Below are positions 7,435 to 21,047 of a stretch of 64,000 nucleotides of DNA, one piece after another; position 1 is the first letter of the stretch; every line of letters begins with the position of its first letter. Where the stretch lies: contig NZ_JMCC02000004.1 in NCBI RefSeq assembly GCF_000737335.2, positions 1 through 64,000 of the forward strand, read 5' to 3'. This DNA is from Enhygromyxa salina (GTDB lineage: Bacteria > Myxococcota_A > Polyangia > Nannocystales > Nannocystaceae). The position numbers and the translations under genes were made by a program. The notes beneath the pieces are model-generated. The model did not search any database. It was not told where the DNA came from and was given only the letters and a program-made list of their open reading frames with translations.

Positions 7435-10400
7435 ATGGCACATCAAGCGCTAGAGGCGATCGCGCCGATTCTCTCTGCTCTTCGCAGCGGTCGACGCACG
7501 CGGGTGCTTGGCGCCGACGGTGGCTATCGCGGCCTGCTGCTCGCGCGGGCGATGGCCGATCCCGACACGACCGCGCCGCTTTGCTACCTCGCAGCCGACG
7601 ACGCCAGCGCGCGCGCGGTCGCGGCCGACGTGGGCTTCTTCGCTGGGGTATCCCCGGGCGAGCAGGACCACAGCTCGCGGATTCTGCTGATCCCCGAGAT
7701 CGACGTCTCGCCCTACGGCGACGTCTCACCCGATCCGCGCGCGGTCGGCAGTCGCCTCGCGGCGCTCGAGCGCCTGCGCGCTGGCGAGGCCGAGCTGATC
7801 GTCACCAGCTTGCGAAGCATGCTGCGCATGACGATCCCGGCCGAGGGATTTGCGAGCTTGTGCCAGCAATGGCAGACCGAGGGTGAGCTGGGCCGCGAAG
7901 AGGCGGCGGCGTTCTTGCTCGCGGCCGGCTACGAGCGCGTCGACGTCGTCGGTGATCCGGGCAGCTTTGCGATCCGCGGCGGGATCTTGGACGTGTGGGT
8001 GCCGATCGAGCGGTTCCCGGCTCGGCTCGAGTGGTGGGGCGATGAGATCGAGCGGATCCGCATGTTCGATCCAGACACCCAGCGCAGCCTTCGAGAAGTG
8101 CGAGCGCTGCGGGTCCACCCGGTCCGCGAGACGATCGCCACCAGTGATCGGGATCTGCGGCTCGCGGTGCTCGAGCTCGGCGACAGCATCGAGGTTCCCA
8201 GTAGCAAGACCCGGCAGGTGATCGACAACCTTGGGTCGGGCGTGGACTTCTTTGGGATCGACGCGCTCACCCCGATCTTCCACGATCAACTGGTCCCCCT
8301 GTGGGAGCACCTGCCGGCGGGCACCCGCTGGTACCTCGACGAACCCGAGGCGCTGATCGGCCTGGGCGAGCGCATGCTCGACGAGATCGACTTCGAGCAC
8401 CGCCGCGCGCTCGAGGCCAAGCACCTGGTCGCCGCGCCCAGCCAGTTCTTTGTCGAGCGTGAGCGCATGCGGGCCAGGATCCGCGAGACGGCGGTGGTCA
8501 GTCAGCGCCTGGATCTCTACGAGCCCGAGGCCAGCGGCAAGGCCCCTGATCGCAAGCTGCTGCGGGTGGATCTGGGCCACAACCTCGAGCTCGAGACCAA
8601 GCTCGAGGCCGCGCGTGGGCAAAAAGGGGGGGAGCTGCTGCGGCCGGTGGTCGAGCACATTCGGGCGCTGGGGATCCACGAAGACGCGGTGCTGGGTGGG
8701 CAGCTCGATCCAGCGGACCGGGATCCCTGGGATGTGATCCTCGTCGCGCCCAACCTGACCCACGCCGAGCGGCTCACGGCGATGTTGCGCAGCTACGGCG
8801 TCCCCGGCCTGTCGCTGGACAAGCCCGAGGCCACCAGCGATCGCGGACCGCTGCAGCAGCTTGGCGGGCACGCGCTCACGCAGCCGCGGGTCCGCGTGCT
8901 GCCGGGGCGCCTGAGCAAGGGGTTCACCAGCGTCGGCGATCGCCTGCTGATCGTCTCGGAGTCCGAGATCTTCGGCTCGGTCGCGCGTCGCAAGCAGCAG
9001 CGGCGCAAGCGTGGGGCCGGGCTGGCCTCGCTCACCCAGCTGAACGTGGGCGACTATGTCGTGCACCTGCTGCACGGCGTGGGCCGCTACATGGGCCTGA
9101 CCCAGCTTGCGATGCCGATGCCCAGCGGCGCGAGCGGTCCGACCGGCCTGGACCCGCGCGCCAAGCTAGCCAAGCCGATCACCGGTGACTTCGTGATCGT
9201 CGAGTACGCCGGCAAGGACAAGCTGTACCTGCCCGTCCATCGGATCGGCGAGATCGATCGCTTCGTCGCCGCCGACGCCAAGCCGCCCAAGCTCGACAAG
9301 ATGGGCGGCCAATCGTTCGAGAAGAAGGCCAGCAAGATCCGGGCGGACGTCCGCCAAATGGCCGAGGAGCTGCTGCAGATCTATGCCCAGCGCGAGGCGC
9401 TGACCGGCCACGCGTTCCCGGCCAGCGACGAGATGTACGAGGAGTTCGAGCAGACCTTCCCGTTCGAGGAGACCGCCGATCAGGCCGACGCGATCGACAA
9501 CGTCCAGCGTGATCTGTCCAAGCCCCAGCCAATGGACCGCCTGGTCTGCGGCGACGTTGGATTTGGCAAGACCGAGGTCGCGCTGCGGGCCGCGTTTCGG
9601 GTCGCGGCCGCCGGCAAGCAAGTCGCCGTCTTGGCCCCGACCACCGTGTTGGTTCAGCAGCACTTCTTGACCTTCTCCGAGCGCATGGAGTCGTTTCCCA
9701 TGCGCGTGGGCGTGCTCAACCGCTTCGCCACAGCAGCCGATCGCAAGGACACGATCAAGGCCCTGCGCAGCGGCGAGATCGACGTGGTCGTGGGCACCCA
9801 CCGCCTGCTTGGCCGCGACGTCCGCTTCAAGGATCTCGGCCTGGTCGTGATCGACGAAGAGCAGCGGTTTGGCGTCAAGCAAAAAGAGCGCTTCAAGCAG
9901 CTCAAGACCTCGGTCGACGTGCTGACCCTAACGGCCACGCCGATCCCCCGGACCCTGCACATGTCGCTGCTTGGGCTGCGCGAGGTCAGCATGATCAACA
10001 CGGCGCCAAGCGACCGGCTCGCGGTGCGGACCTACCTGACCCGGCACTCCGACGTGGTGCTCGACGAGGGCATCCGCCGCGAGCTCGCCCGGGGTGGGCA
10101 GATCTTTTATGTGGTCCCGCGGATCATGGGGATCGAGGAGCACGCCGTACGGATCCGCGAGCTGTGCCCCGAGGCCCGGGTGTTGGTCGCCCACGGCCAG
10201 ATGCCGCCCGAGATGCTCGAGCAGACCATGCTGGACTTCGTCGAGCATCGGGCCGATGTGTTGATCTCGACCACGATCATCGAGAGCGGGCTCGACATTC
10301 CTCGGGCCAACACCATGTTCGTTGCCAACGCGGATCAGTTCGGGTTGGCCCAGCTCTACCAGCTGCGCGGGCGGATCGGTCGCTCGAAGCTGCGGGCCTA

Positions 10401-11130
10401 TTGCTACTTGATGGTCAGCTCGCTCGAGCGCCTGTCCGACGACGCGCGGCGCAGGCTCGAGGCGATCCAGCGTCACTCCGAGCTGGGCTCGGGCTTCAAC
10501 GTTGCCAGCCAGGACCTCGAGATTCGGGGCGCTGGTGATCTGCTGGGTCGGCGCCAAAGTGGCAGCATTCAGGCGATCGGGTTTGAAGCCTACGCCCGGA
10601 TCCTGGGCGAAGCCGTGGCCGAGCTGCGCGGTGATCCGATCTCGTACGAGACCGACCCCGAGCTGGTCTTTGACGTGCCAGCGTTCCTTCCAGATACCTA
10701 CGTGGAGGACGTTGGCCAGCGCCTGGATTTCTATCGGCGGCTGAGCACCGCCCGCGACGCCGACGAGGTCCGCGAGGTCATGGAGGAGCTGCACGATCGC
10801 TACGGCGAGCTGCCCGTCGAGGCCACCCACTTTGGCCTGATGATGGCGTGCAAGAGCTACGGCCGGCGGCTGCGGGCGATGAGCCTCGAGCTGGGTGGCA
10901 TGCGCCTCTCGATCCGCCTGGGACCCGAGACCCCGCTTGCGACCGCGGTCGCGCTGGGGCTGGCGGACGCAACTGACGGGCGGGTGCGGCTTGCGAGCGG
11001 GGGCGAGCGGATCATTGCGACGATCCCCAATCGCACGGGCAAGGACTGCTCGCGGCAGCTCGAGGTGTGCGAGAACGTGCTCTCGGAGCTGCTGACCTTC
11101 GCGCGCCTTGACGCCGCGATCGCCGGTTAG
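7435..11130 (+). CDS. mfd: Transcription-repair coupling factor Mfd
   Basis: Mfd (1231 residues) removes RNA polymerase stalled at DNA damage and recruits UvrA. Domain order matches the family: UvrB-like N-terminal part (SFAIRGGILDVWVP), RNA polymerase-interacting CarD-like domain (LNVGDYVVHLLHGVGRYMGL), then the superfamily 2 translocase with Walker A (GDVGFGKTEVALRAAF), a DEEQRFGVKQKER box and the SATPIPRT-like motif (TATPIPRTLHMSL), helicase C domain (IIESGLDIPRANT, QLRGRIGRS) and the C-terminal TRCF domain. I chose ATG 7435 because the frame upstream is not Mfd-like; the length is a little above the ~1150 usual in enterobacteria. It appears to be a single-gene unit. Confidence 0.97.
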   Translation: MAHQALEAIAPILSALRSGRRTRVLGADGGYRGLLLARAMADPDTTAPLCYLAADDASARAVAADVGFFAGVSPGEQDHSSRILLIPEIDVSPYGDVSPDPRAVGSRLAALERLRAGEAELIVTSLRSMLRMTIPAEGFASLCQQWQTEGELGREEAAAFLLAAGYERVDVVGDPGSFAIRGGILDVWVPIERFPARLEWWGDEIERIRMFDPDTQRSLREVRALRVHPVRETIATSDRDLRLAVLELGDSIEVPSSKTRQVIDNLGSGVDFFGIDALTPIFHDQLVPLWEHLPAGTRWYLDEPEALIGLGERMLDEIDFEHRRALEAKHLVAAPSQFFVERERMRARIRETAVVSQRLDLYEPEASGKAPDRKLLRVDLGHNLELETKLEAARGQKGGELLRPVVEHIRALGIHEDAVLGGQLDPADRDPWDVILVAPNLTHAERLTAMLRSYGVPGLSLDKPEATSDRGPLQQLGGHALTQPRVRVLPGRLSKGFTSVGDRLLIVSESEIFGSVARRKQQRRKRGAGLASLTQLNVGDYVVHLLHGVGRYMGLTQLAMPMPSGASGPTGLDPRAKLAKPITGDFVIVEYAGKDKLYLPVHRIGEIDRFVAADAKPPKLDKMGGQSFEKKASKIRADVRQMAEELLQIYAQREALTGHAFPASDEMYEEFEQTFPFEETADQADAIDNVQRDLSKPQPMDRLVCGDVGFGKTEVALRAAFRVAAAGKQVAVLAPTTVLVQQHFLTFSERMESFPMRVGVLNRFATAADRKDTIKALRSGEIDVVVGTHRLLGRDVRFKDLGLVVIDEEQRFGVKQKERFKQLKTSVDVLTLTATPIPRTLHMSLLGLREVSMINTAPSDRLAVRTYLTRHSDVVLDEGIRRELARGGQIFYVVPRIMGIEEHAVRIRELCPEARVLVAHGQMPPEMLEQTMLDFVEHRADVLISTTIIESGLDIPRANTMFVANADQFGLAQLYQLRGRIGRSKLRAYCYLMVSSLERLSDDARRRLEAIQRHSELGSGFNVASQDLEIRGAGDLLGRRQSGSIQAIGFEAYARILGEAVAELRGDPISYETDPELVFDVPAFLPDTYVEDVGQRLDFYRRLSTARDADEVREVMEELHDRYGELPVEATHFGLMMACKSYGRRLRAMSLELGGMRLSIRLGPETPLATAVALGLADATDGRVRLASGGERIIATIPNRTGKDCSRQLEVCENVLSELLTFARLDAAIAG

Positions 11131-11138
11131 CCGCGTGA

Positions 11139-11158
11139 GGCCCGCTCGAGCGTGGGCC
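11139..11158 (+). terminator. Possible hairpin after mfd
   Basis: An imperfect inverted repeat (GGCCCGC-TCGA-GCGTGGGCC) begins nine bases after the mfd stop. It lacks a T-run, so intrinsic termination is uncertain. The remaining bases to 11423 hold no gene. Confidence 0.3.
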
Positions 11159-11423
11159 ATGTCAGTCGCCTTCTTTTGGTCTTCGCCAGGTCGCTCGAGT
11201 AGATCCTCTGCTTCGTACCGCTCCATCGCTCGCTGAACAGCCGCGAATCATGCGGAGAACAGCTCGCAGATCGTTGGCAAGCGAGCTAACTCGAACAACA
11301 CGTCGAGCTATCACGAACAGCCTCGCTCGGGCGCGAGGCGCACAGCTCACTGCGCTACCGGCCTCAGGATCGAGGTTGACGAGTTTTACCGCACTCCCCG
11401 CGCGCAGCTGATACCCTCTCCCG

Positions 11424-15548
<4,125 letters not shown>

Positions 15549-15551
15549 CGA

Positions 15552-16229
15552 CTACCAGAGCGCGGCCGGGTCCGTGAGCTTCGAGTCCCAGAAGCTCGAG
15601 CCATCCTCGGCGATGAACAGCGTGGTGTCGTTGCCCTCGAAGCACGGGAGTCGGACCGACACGGAGTTCTCGACGGCGCTGACCACGTAGTTCAGCTCGA
15701 ACGACTGCTGGGTTGTGAACAGCGCGGGTTGGCCACACAGCGCCGGCCCCGGATGCACGACGACCTTGATCGGCGTCAGCACCCCCGAGCCGCCCTTGGC
15801 GAACATGCCGCCGCTGGGGTGACGGCCCAAGAAGCTGGTGTTGATGCCGCAGTTGCCCTGTTCGGCGGGGCAGATCGTGATGGAGTAGCAGTTCTGGCGG
15901 ATCGCGTTGAACTCTGGGGCGCCGTTCATCTCCATGCCCTCGATCCCGTCGAGCTCCAGGACGGCGTAGGGGCCGTTCGGCTCCTCGAGGACGCACGCTT
16001 CGGGATCGCCGTCGCCGTCGCCGTCGCCGGTGTCGGTGTCGGTGTTGTCGCCGTCGCCATCGCCGCTATCACCGTCGCCGGTATCTTCAGGATCTCCATC
16101 GCCAGGGTCCCCGTCGCCAGGCTCGCCAGAGGTGGAGTCGTCGGCGGCCGTGTCTGGCTCGTTGAAGGCTGGGTTCGGCAGCGTGCACGCCGTCACCAAG
16201 ACACACGCGAGTGGCAGTGAACGTCGCAC
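15552..16229 (-). CDS. Lipoprotein with Asp-Gly spacer
   Basis: A 225-residue predicted lipoprotein. From the GTG at 16229 the signal peptide reads RRSLPLACVLVTAC, with lipobox VTAC; an alternative start at 16277 adds 16 residues. After the lipid-linked Cys comes a long acidic spacer of Asp-Gly-Asp repeats, then a compact C-terminal domain with several Cys (NCYSITICPAEQGNCG, LCGQPALF, LPCFEG) that probably form disulfides. The C-terminal domain is not recognised. It converges with the kinase gene, three bases apart. It probably sits on the cell surface or in the periplasm. Confidence 0.72.
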   Translation of the reverse strand: MRRSLPLACVLVTACTLPNPAFNEPDTAADDSTSGEPGDGDPGDGDPEDTGDGDSGDGDGDNTDTDTGDGDGDGDPEACVLEEPNGPYAVLELDGIEGMEMNGAPEFNAIRQNCYSITICPAEQGNCGINTSFLGRHPSGGMFAKGGSGVLTPIKVVVHPGPALCGQPALFTTQQSFELNYVVSAVENSVSVRLPCFEGNDTTLFIAEDGSSFWDSKLTDPAALW

Positions 16230-16306
16230 GCGGCCATCATACGCAACGCCCGCCAGGCCGTGGGTGGTTTTCACCACAGCCCTTGCTCACGCTTTTCGAC
16301 CCGGTT

Positions 16307-17248
16307 CTAGAGCGGAATGGTTCGGCGCGGGCGGCCGCCGTTGGCACCGCGCACCCGCTCGAGCACGGCGCTGATCTCATAGATCGTCTGGGTGTGCTCG
16401 AGCGCGTCGAGGTACATGATGCGGAGCGCGAGCGGGGCGAGCTCGAACGCAAACATCAGGCTCATCAGCGGGTTGATGAACAGCTCGCTGCCGCGGGTCC
16501 GGGCGGTCCGATGGTGGTCGCCAAATTCGCCATCGATCGCGCTGAGGATCGAGAGGTTGACGATGCTCGGGCGGTCGGGCGTGGCGCTGCACACGTAGTC
16601 GCACGCTTCGCGGTAGCGCTGAACCTCGGGCATGCCGCGCAGCAGCGGGAACACGCCCAGGTACCCGCCGGCCTTGTCGATCGCGGCGATGGCCTCGAGC
16701 ACGTCGGCGTGCGCGACCCCGTGGAAGCTGTCGACGCCAAACCCAACGCTGACCAGCAAGCGGATCGGGGCCAGCGCGCTGTCGAGGCCATGCACGGCGG
16801 CGATCGTCGACATGTCCTCGGCGGGGGTCCCCAGACCACACTCATCGCCGCGCATGAGGCTGTCGGTTCCCCCATCGATCAGCACGATCGCGTCGGCGCC
16901 CGTCTCGCCAAGGACCCGCTCGTAGGCGCGGCGCAGCGGCTGGACGCCGGACTTGGCGAACGACCAGATCGGGACATCTTCGCCGTGCTCGTTGGCGAAC
17001 CACTCGCTGAGGCCGCGCTCGGGAAAATAGTCTGGGTTGCCCGCGGTCGTGGGCACCACTTTGTAGACGGGGCAGGGATCCTCGTGATCCAGCGGCAGGC
17101 GCGAGAAGCTGAGGTTGGCGAGGTCGACTTTGCAGCCACGTCGACGCAGCGCGAAGTACAGCGGCAGGCCGCAGAAGATGTCGAAGCCCCCGCCAGCGCC
17201 AGCGAGAAGGACGCGCTTGCAGTCGCGAAGACGTTCGAAGAAGGGCAT
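16307..17248 (-). CDS. DUF1152 domain protein
   Basis: A 313-residue cytoplasmic protein of the DUF1152 family. It starts MPFFERLRDCKRVLLAGAGG and continues GFDIFCGLPLYFALRR, a nucleotide-binding-like glycine-rich beginning typical of this family. A second conserved segment is IVLIDGGTDSLMRGDE. The family's biochemical role is unknown. A GTG at 17263 is an equally possible start. The open frame runs to 17941 on the same strand, but the upstream part is antisense to the next gene and not coding-like. It is transcribed divergently from the IgGFc-binding-like lipoprotein gene. Confidence 0.82.
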   Translation of the reverse strand: MPFFERLRDCKRVLLAGAGGGFDIFCGLPLYFALRRRGCKVDLANLSFSRLPLDHEDPCPVYKVVPTTAGNPDYFPERGLSEWFANEHGEDVPIWSFAKSGVQPLRRAYERVLGETGADAIVLIDGGTDSLMRGDECGLGTPAEDMSTIAAVHGLDSALAPIRLLVSVGFGVDSFHGVAHADVLEAIAAIDKAGGYLGVFPLLRGMPEVQRYREACDYVCSATPDRPSIVNLSILSAIDGEFGDHHRTARTRGSELFINPLMSLMFAFELAPLALRIMYLDALEHTQTIYEISAVLERVRGANGGRPRRTIPL

Positions 17249-17435
17249 GCCGTCGAGCTGCACGGTCCCGATTGTATTGGAAAAACCCGAGGCAACGGTG
17301 TCGTGGGACCGCGCGCGCGCGTGCATTCGCGTTATTGCCGCGAAGCTGGAACATGGCGCAGGATCCACCCCAATAATCTGGCCAAGCACAGCCCCTTTGC
17401 TGCGCCCGCGCGGGCAGGGCTGGTAGAGTCCCGTC

Positions 17436-19088
17436 ATGCGTCGCGTCTCCGTCCTTGCTTGTGTGACCTTGTCTCTCGCCGCCTGTGCCTCGCCAACGGA
17501 CACGGCAGAGGTCGACACGGGGGTTGGCCTGACCACCCTCCAACCCGAGACAAGCGGGCCCGACGAGAGCTCGAGCGGCCCGGGCACGATGACCATGGGC
17601 GACGGGGACGGCGACGGGGACGACGGCGACAGCGGGGATGGGGACGGCGACCCAACCACCGGCGGCAGCGGCCCCAAGTTCGATCTCAACCCAGTCCCCG
17701 ACAGCAACGGGGAGACCGGCGGCGGCTTCATGGGGATCCCCGAGGACTGCGACACGGCGGCCCAGGTCGAGAGCGCGGTTGGCTGCCTGTTCTTTGGGCT
17801 CGACCTCGACAACCTCTCGTCGGGCGAGACCTCGCAATACGGCATCATCGTCTCGAACGTGCAAGAGGACCAGGTCGCCTCGGCCTTCGTCGAGCAGAAG
17901 GTTGGCGGCAACTGGAACATGATCGCCGGGCCCCAAGACATTCAGCCGCTCGACTCGTTCGCGTTCTTCTTGCCCGACAATCACCAAGAGGGCAGCGGGC
18001 TCAAGGTCGGCGGCGCCTATCGGGTGACCACGGACGTGCCCACGGTGGCCTACGAATTCAACCCCTACGACGGCCAGGTCTCGTACACCTCCGACGCCTC
18101 GCTGCTGTATCCGGTCGCGAGCTGGGATTACATCTACGACATCGTTGGCTATCACGTGACGATTGGCTACGGCAGCTACATCAACGTGGTCGGGGCGGTC
18201 GACGGTACCCAGCTCGAGGTCACGGTCTCGGTCCCCACCGTGGCCGGGCCCGGGATCCCCGCTGGGCAGCCAAACGTGCCCTTCATCCTTCAACTCGACG
18301 AAGGCGACGTCGCCCAGATCTCAACCGAGGTCGCCAACAGCAGCATGACCGGCACCCGGCTGTTGACCGACGAAGATCACCCGGTTGGCGTGTTCACCGG
18401 GACCGAGTGCACGAACACGGGGCAGGGCGCCTGCGATCACATGGAAGAGATGCTGACCGGGCTGCGCCTGTGGGGCACGCAGTTCGTGGCCTCGCGCATG
18501 CCGATCCGCCAGGTCAACGACCCCGAGGCGACGATCTGGCAGATCTATGCTTCAGAGGACGACACCACCGTCACCCTCGACGCGAGCGTTGAGGTCACCG
18601 GGCTGCCGCCGGGGCCGATCATGCTCAACGCTGGCGACAAGGTCGAGTTCTCGGCGACCGGCTCAATTGCCAACCCCGGTGACTTCTTCGTCGAGGCCGA
18701 CAAGCCGATCGCCGTGATGTCGTACTTGATTGGGATCAACTCCGGCGACGGCGACCCGGCGATGTTGCAGATGAGCCCGGTCGAGCAGTACTTGCCCCGG
18801 TATGTCGTGTTGGTGCCCGAGACTTGGATCAATGACTATCTGGTGATCACCCGGCTCGAGGGCGCGCAGGTCGAGGTCGACGGGGTCGTCGTTCCCGACA
18901 TGGAATTCATCCCCGTTGGAAATGGGGAGTATGAGGTCGCGCGCTTGTTGACGCCCGATGGGGTCCACGCTGTTGATGGGTTGGGGGATCCAGTCAGCGT
19001 GGCGGTGGTCGGGTTTGATTCGTACGACAGCTACGCGTACCTGGGCGGGGTCGGGACCTCGGTCATCAACCCCAGTCCGCAAGGGTAG
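17436..19088 (+). CDS. IgGFc-binding-domain-like surface lipoprotein
   Basis: A 550-residue lipoprotein with signal peptide and lipobox LAAC (Cys17), then a Thr/Asp-Gly-rich spacer to about residue 75. The rest resembles the IgGFc-binding N-terminal domain family common in delta-proteobacteria: repeated beta units with segments such as YGIIVSNVQEDQVASAFVEQ, GAYRVTTDVPTVAYEFNPYD, and GTRLLTDEDHPVGVFTGTEC. The family name comes from a mammalian mucin-like protein; binding of IgG is not implied here. It is probably surface-exposed and adhesive. It stands alone between a divergent DUF1152 gene and the next lipoprotein. Confidence 0.8.
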   Translation: MRRVSVLACVTLSLAACASPTDTAEVDTGVGLTTLQPETSGPDESSSGPGTMTMGDGDGDGDDGDSGDGDGDPTTGGSGPKFDLNPVPDSNGETGGGFMGIPEDCDTAAQVESAVGCLFFGLDLDNLSSGETSQYGIIVSNVQEDQVASAFVEQKVGGNWNMIAGPQDIQPLDSFAFFLPDNHQEGSGLKVGGAYRVTTDVPTVAYEFNPYDGQVSYTSDASLLYPVASWDYIYDIVGYHVTIGYGSYINVVGAVDGTQLEVTVSVPTVAGPGIPAGQPNVPFILQLDEGDVAQISTEVANSSMTGTRLLTDEDHPVGVFTGTECTNTGQGACDHMEEMLTGLRLWGTQFVASRMPIRQVNDPEATIWQIYASEDDTTVTLDASVEVTGLPPGPIMLNAGDKVEFSATGSIANPGDFFVEADKPIAVMSYLIGINSGDGDPAMLQMSPVEQYLPRYVVLVPETWINDYLVITRLEGAQVEVDGVVVPDMEFIPVGNGEYEVARLLTPDGVHAVDGLGDPVSVAVVGFDSYDSYAYLGGVGTSVINPSPQG

Positions 19089-19184
19089 GGGGCGTCGCAC
19101 GGCCCGGCGGCGTCAGGCCGGGGAATCTGGTTACCGTCGACACCGCTTGACGCCGGGCCCGGCCGGTGCGCACACTGGTCGGCG

Positions 19185-20351
19185 ATGAGAAACCTGTTCC
19201 CGCCGCGCGTCGTGTTCCTGGCAGCCATCTTGCTGTCATCCTGCGTACAAGACGACGAACCGGCCGATAGTCCGGCCCGTGGTCCGGACTTTGAAGTACG
19301 CTACCACACCAAATATTTAGACATCGCGCCAGGGTTTAGCCAGCCTGTTTGCCGGGGTTCCCTCGACGAGATGGATCGATATATGGAGGGGGTAGCTGAT
19401 CTTTTGGGCATCGAGATACAACAGCCCACAACTGTGTTTTTGTACAACGAATTCGCGACGGGGTCCCTGGCAGGACGGGCTGAACTCTGCGACTGGTGTG
19501 TCTCGAACTGTGCCGGCTGCTACAAAGGCGTCATTCATTCTGATTTTCCGAGCCTTCATCACGAACTCGTTCATGCGGTAGTGGCGCCTGCGTGGGGTTG
19601 GAGTGACACCCTATTTTCGGAAGGGATCGCGGGTGGCCTCGATTGGTACTTGCCGGGCGGGCCGTGGATCTATCCTTTTATGACCAACGAGAATCTCATG
19701 GAGATTGTTGGATCCGGCTCACATAACAACGGCCACTTCTCGCGGTGGCTGATCGATCGATTCGGTTCAGAGAAGTTTAGCCAGTTGTTCGAGCCGCGGC
19801 TGGACCAGCACTCGACCAAAGAAGAGGTGCTAGATGCCGTCGAGGACATCTACGGGTTGTCGCTTGAGGAGCTCGAAGCCGAGTATGCCGCAACGGCGGC
19901 GACCACATATCCGCTTCCGGCTCTGTGCGATGGGCTCCTCGAGGTGCCCCGCAACGGCGATAGGTGGGAGCTCAACGTCACCGCGGACTGCGACGCGCCG
20001 CACACCTTCGGGCCGAGCGCGGACGGGACGATGTTCGTCGCCTTCACAATCGACGTCCCCGTCGAGCTCGAGGATGTACCCCTAGCCGCCTGGATTCCGT
20101 CTGACATGACAGCCGCGGTAGCGCCGTGCCTCGATGAGGCGCTTTATGGCGCCGAGTTTGAGACCGTCCACAGCACGGTGATGGACAACAACGGACCGAC
20201 GACGTTGCGCAGGACGGGTCGACACCGAGTCGAGCTTCCGGTGGTCGACTCTGGAGACGTCTACATGCGCCTGTGCCCCGCGAACGACAAGTTCCCAGGC
20301 TCCTACCCCGCCGACAAGTCCGTGGACCCGGAGAACTGCGTCGGCGATTGA
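19185..20351 (+). CDS. Putative HExxH zinc peptidase lipoprotein
   Basis: A 388-residue lipoprotein (lipobox LSSC, Cys20). Around residues 125-130 it has HHELVH, an HExxH zinc-binding motif, and SEGIAG follows (Glu146), as in gluzincin peptidases of the peptidase MA type where this Glu is the third zinc ligand. Several Cys upstream (CDWCVSNCAGC) may form disulfides. A C-terminal domain of about 130 residues is unlike anything I recognise. Protease activity is inferred from the motif pair alone. The first ~700 bases use noticeably more A/T-ending codons than neighbours, which suggests acquisition by transfer. Confidence 0.72.
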   Translation: MRNLFPPRVVFLAAILLSSCVQDDEPADSPARGPDFEVRYHTKYLDIAPGFSQPVCRGSLDEMDRYMEGVADLLGIEIQQPTTVFLYNEFATGSLAGRAELCDWCVSNCAGCYKGVIHSDFPSLHHELVHAVVAPAWGWSDTLFSEGIAGGLDWYLPGGPWIYPFMTNENLMEIVGSGSHNNGHFSRWLIDRFGSEKFSQLFEPRLDQHSTKEEVLDAVEDIYGLSLEELEAEYAATAATTYPLPALCDGLLEVPRNGDRWELNVTADCDAPHTFGPSADGTMFVAFTIDVPVELEDVPLAAWIPSDMTAAVAPCLDEALYGAEFETVHSTVMDNNGPTTLRRTGRHRVELPVVDSGDVYMRLCPANDKFPGSYPADKSVDPENCVGD

Positions 20352-20385
20352 CGAGCGCGCGCGATGTAGCGGGGTAGGGCGTTGC

Positions 20386-20880
20386 TCACGGGCAGGCGCC
20401 CGTGATCTCGCCGGGCGACTCGCAGATCTCCACGTTGTCCGGCACGCAGCCGATTGAGCTCCAGACCGCGTCCTCACTGCACAGGATATTGGGCAGCATC
20501 GGACACAGGTCGCCCGCGAACACGCAGCCGATGTACGTCTTTTCGCTCTGCGTGCAGTAGTTGCCCTCGCCATCCTCGACCACCGGGTTGCCAAAGATGG
20601 CGCCGCAGCCCGCTTCGGCCATGCAGGCGGCCTGGCTCTCGTGCACGGCGCAACCGGTGAGCTCGCCCGTGGTCTCGGACTCGCTGGTGTCGCCGTCGCC
20701 GTCGAGCTTACCGGTGTCGCCATCGCCGTCGCCATCGCCATCGCCGTCGCCGTCGCCGTCGCCCTCGGTCTCGGCCGCCTGCTCGTCGTCGCCATCGTCG
20801 CCGTCGTCACAACCGGGGGCGACGAAGAGGGCAAGGCACAGGGACAAGAAGGTGTTCGCTCGTAGTGCTCGATGGGTCAT
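20386..20880 (-). CDS. Cys-rich lipoprotein with Asp-Gly spacer
   Basis: A 164-residue lipoprotein. The ATG at 20880 gives a clean signal peptide ending APGC (Cys24). The mature N-terminus is a spacer of (Gly-Asp)n repeats encoded by a near-perfect GTCGCC hexamer array. The C-terminal ~85 residues contain about nine Cys (GCAVHESQAACMAEAGCGAI), a pattern seen in small disulfide-rich domains of myxobacterial lipoproteins. Function unknown. Confidence 0.7.
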   Translation of the reverse strand: MTHRALRANTFLSLCLALFVAPGCDDGDDGDDEQAAETEGDGDGDGDGDGDGDGDTGKLDGDGDTSESETTGELTGCAVHESQAACMAEAGCGAIFGNPVVEDGEGNYCTQSEKTYIGCVFAGDLCPMLPNILCSEDAVWSSIGCVPDNVEICESPGEITGACP

Positions 20881-20991
20881 CACGAACACTTGGTCCCACC
20901 GCCGGGTCTGCTTGCTTCGAGGGCGCGTCAATGCGCGCGTGAGCTCCAGTCAAAACCACGACGAAACCCCCAACCCCGCGAACGAGTCAAC

Positions 20992-21033
20992 GCCTGCGCG
21001 AGCTGGCTTCCCAGCTGCGCAGGCGCTCTTTTT
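20992..21033 (+). terminator. Strong hairpin followed by T-run
   Basis: GCCTGCGC-G-AGCTGG pairs with CCAGCTGCGCAGGC across a short loop (14 pairs with one bulged G), and GCTCTTTTT follows on the plus strand. This has the form of a rho-independent terminator reading rightward. Both flanking genes are on the minus strand, so no rightward transcript that would need it is obvious. It could also end an unannotated RNA. Confidence 0.5.
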
Positions 21034-21047
21034 GGTTGCGGCGAGGC

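Noticed and set aside
16211..18592. 793-codon plus-strand open frame
   Set aside because: It runs antisense to the DUF1152 gene and then in a wrong frame of the IgGFc-like gene; low-complexity Arg-rich translation.
20685..20775. Regular hexamer array considered as a CRISPR or regulatory repeat
   Set aside because: It is a coding microsatellite for Asp-Gly repeats; there are no spacers of constant length.
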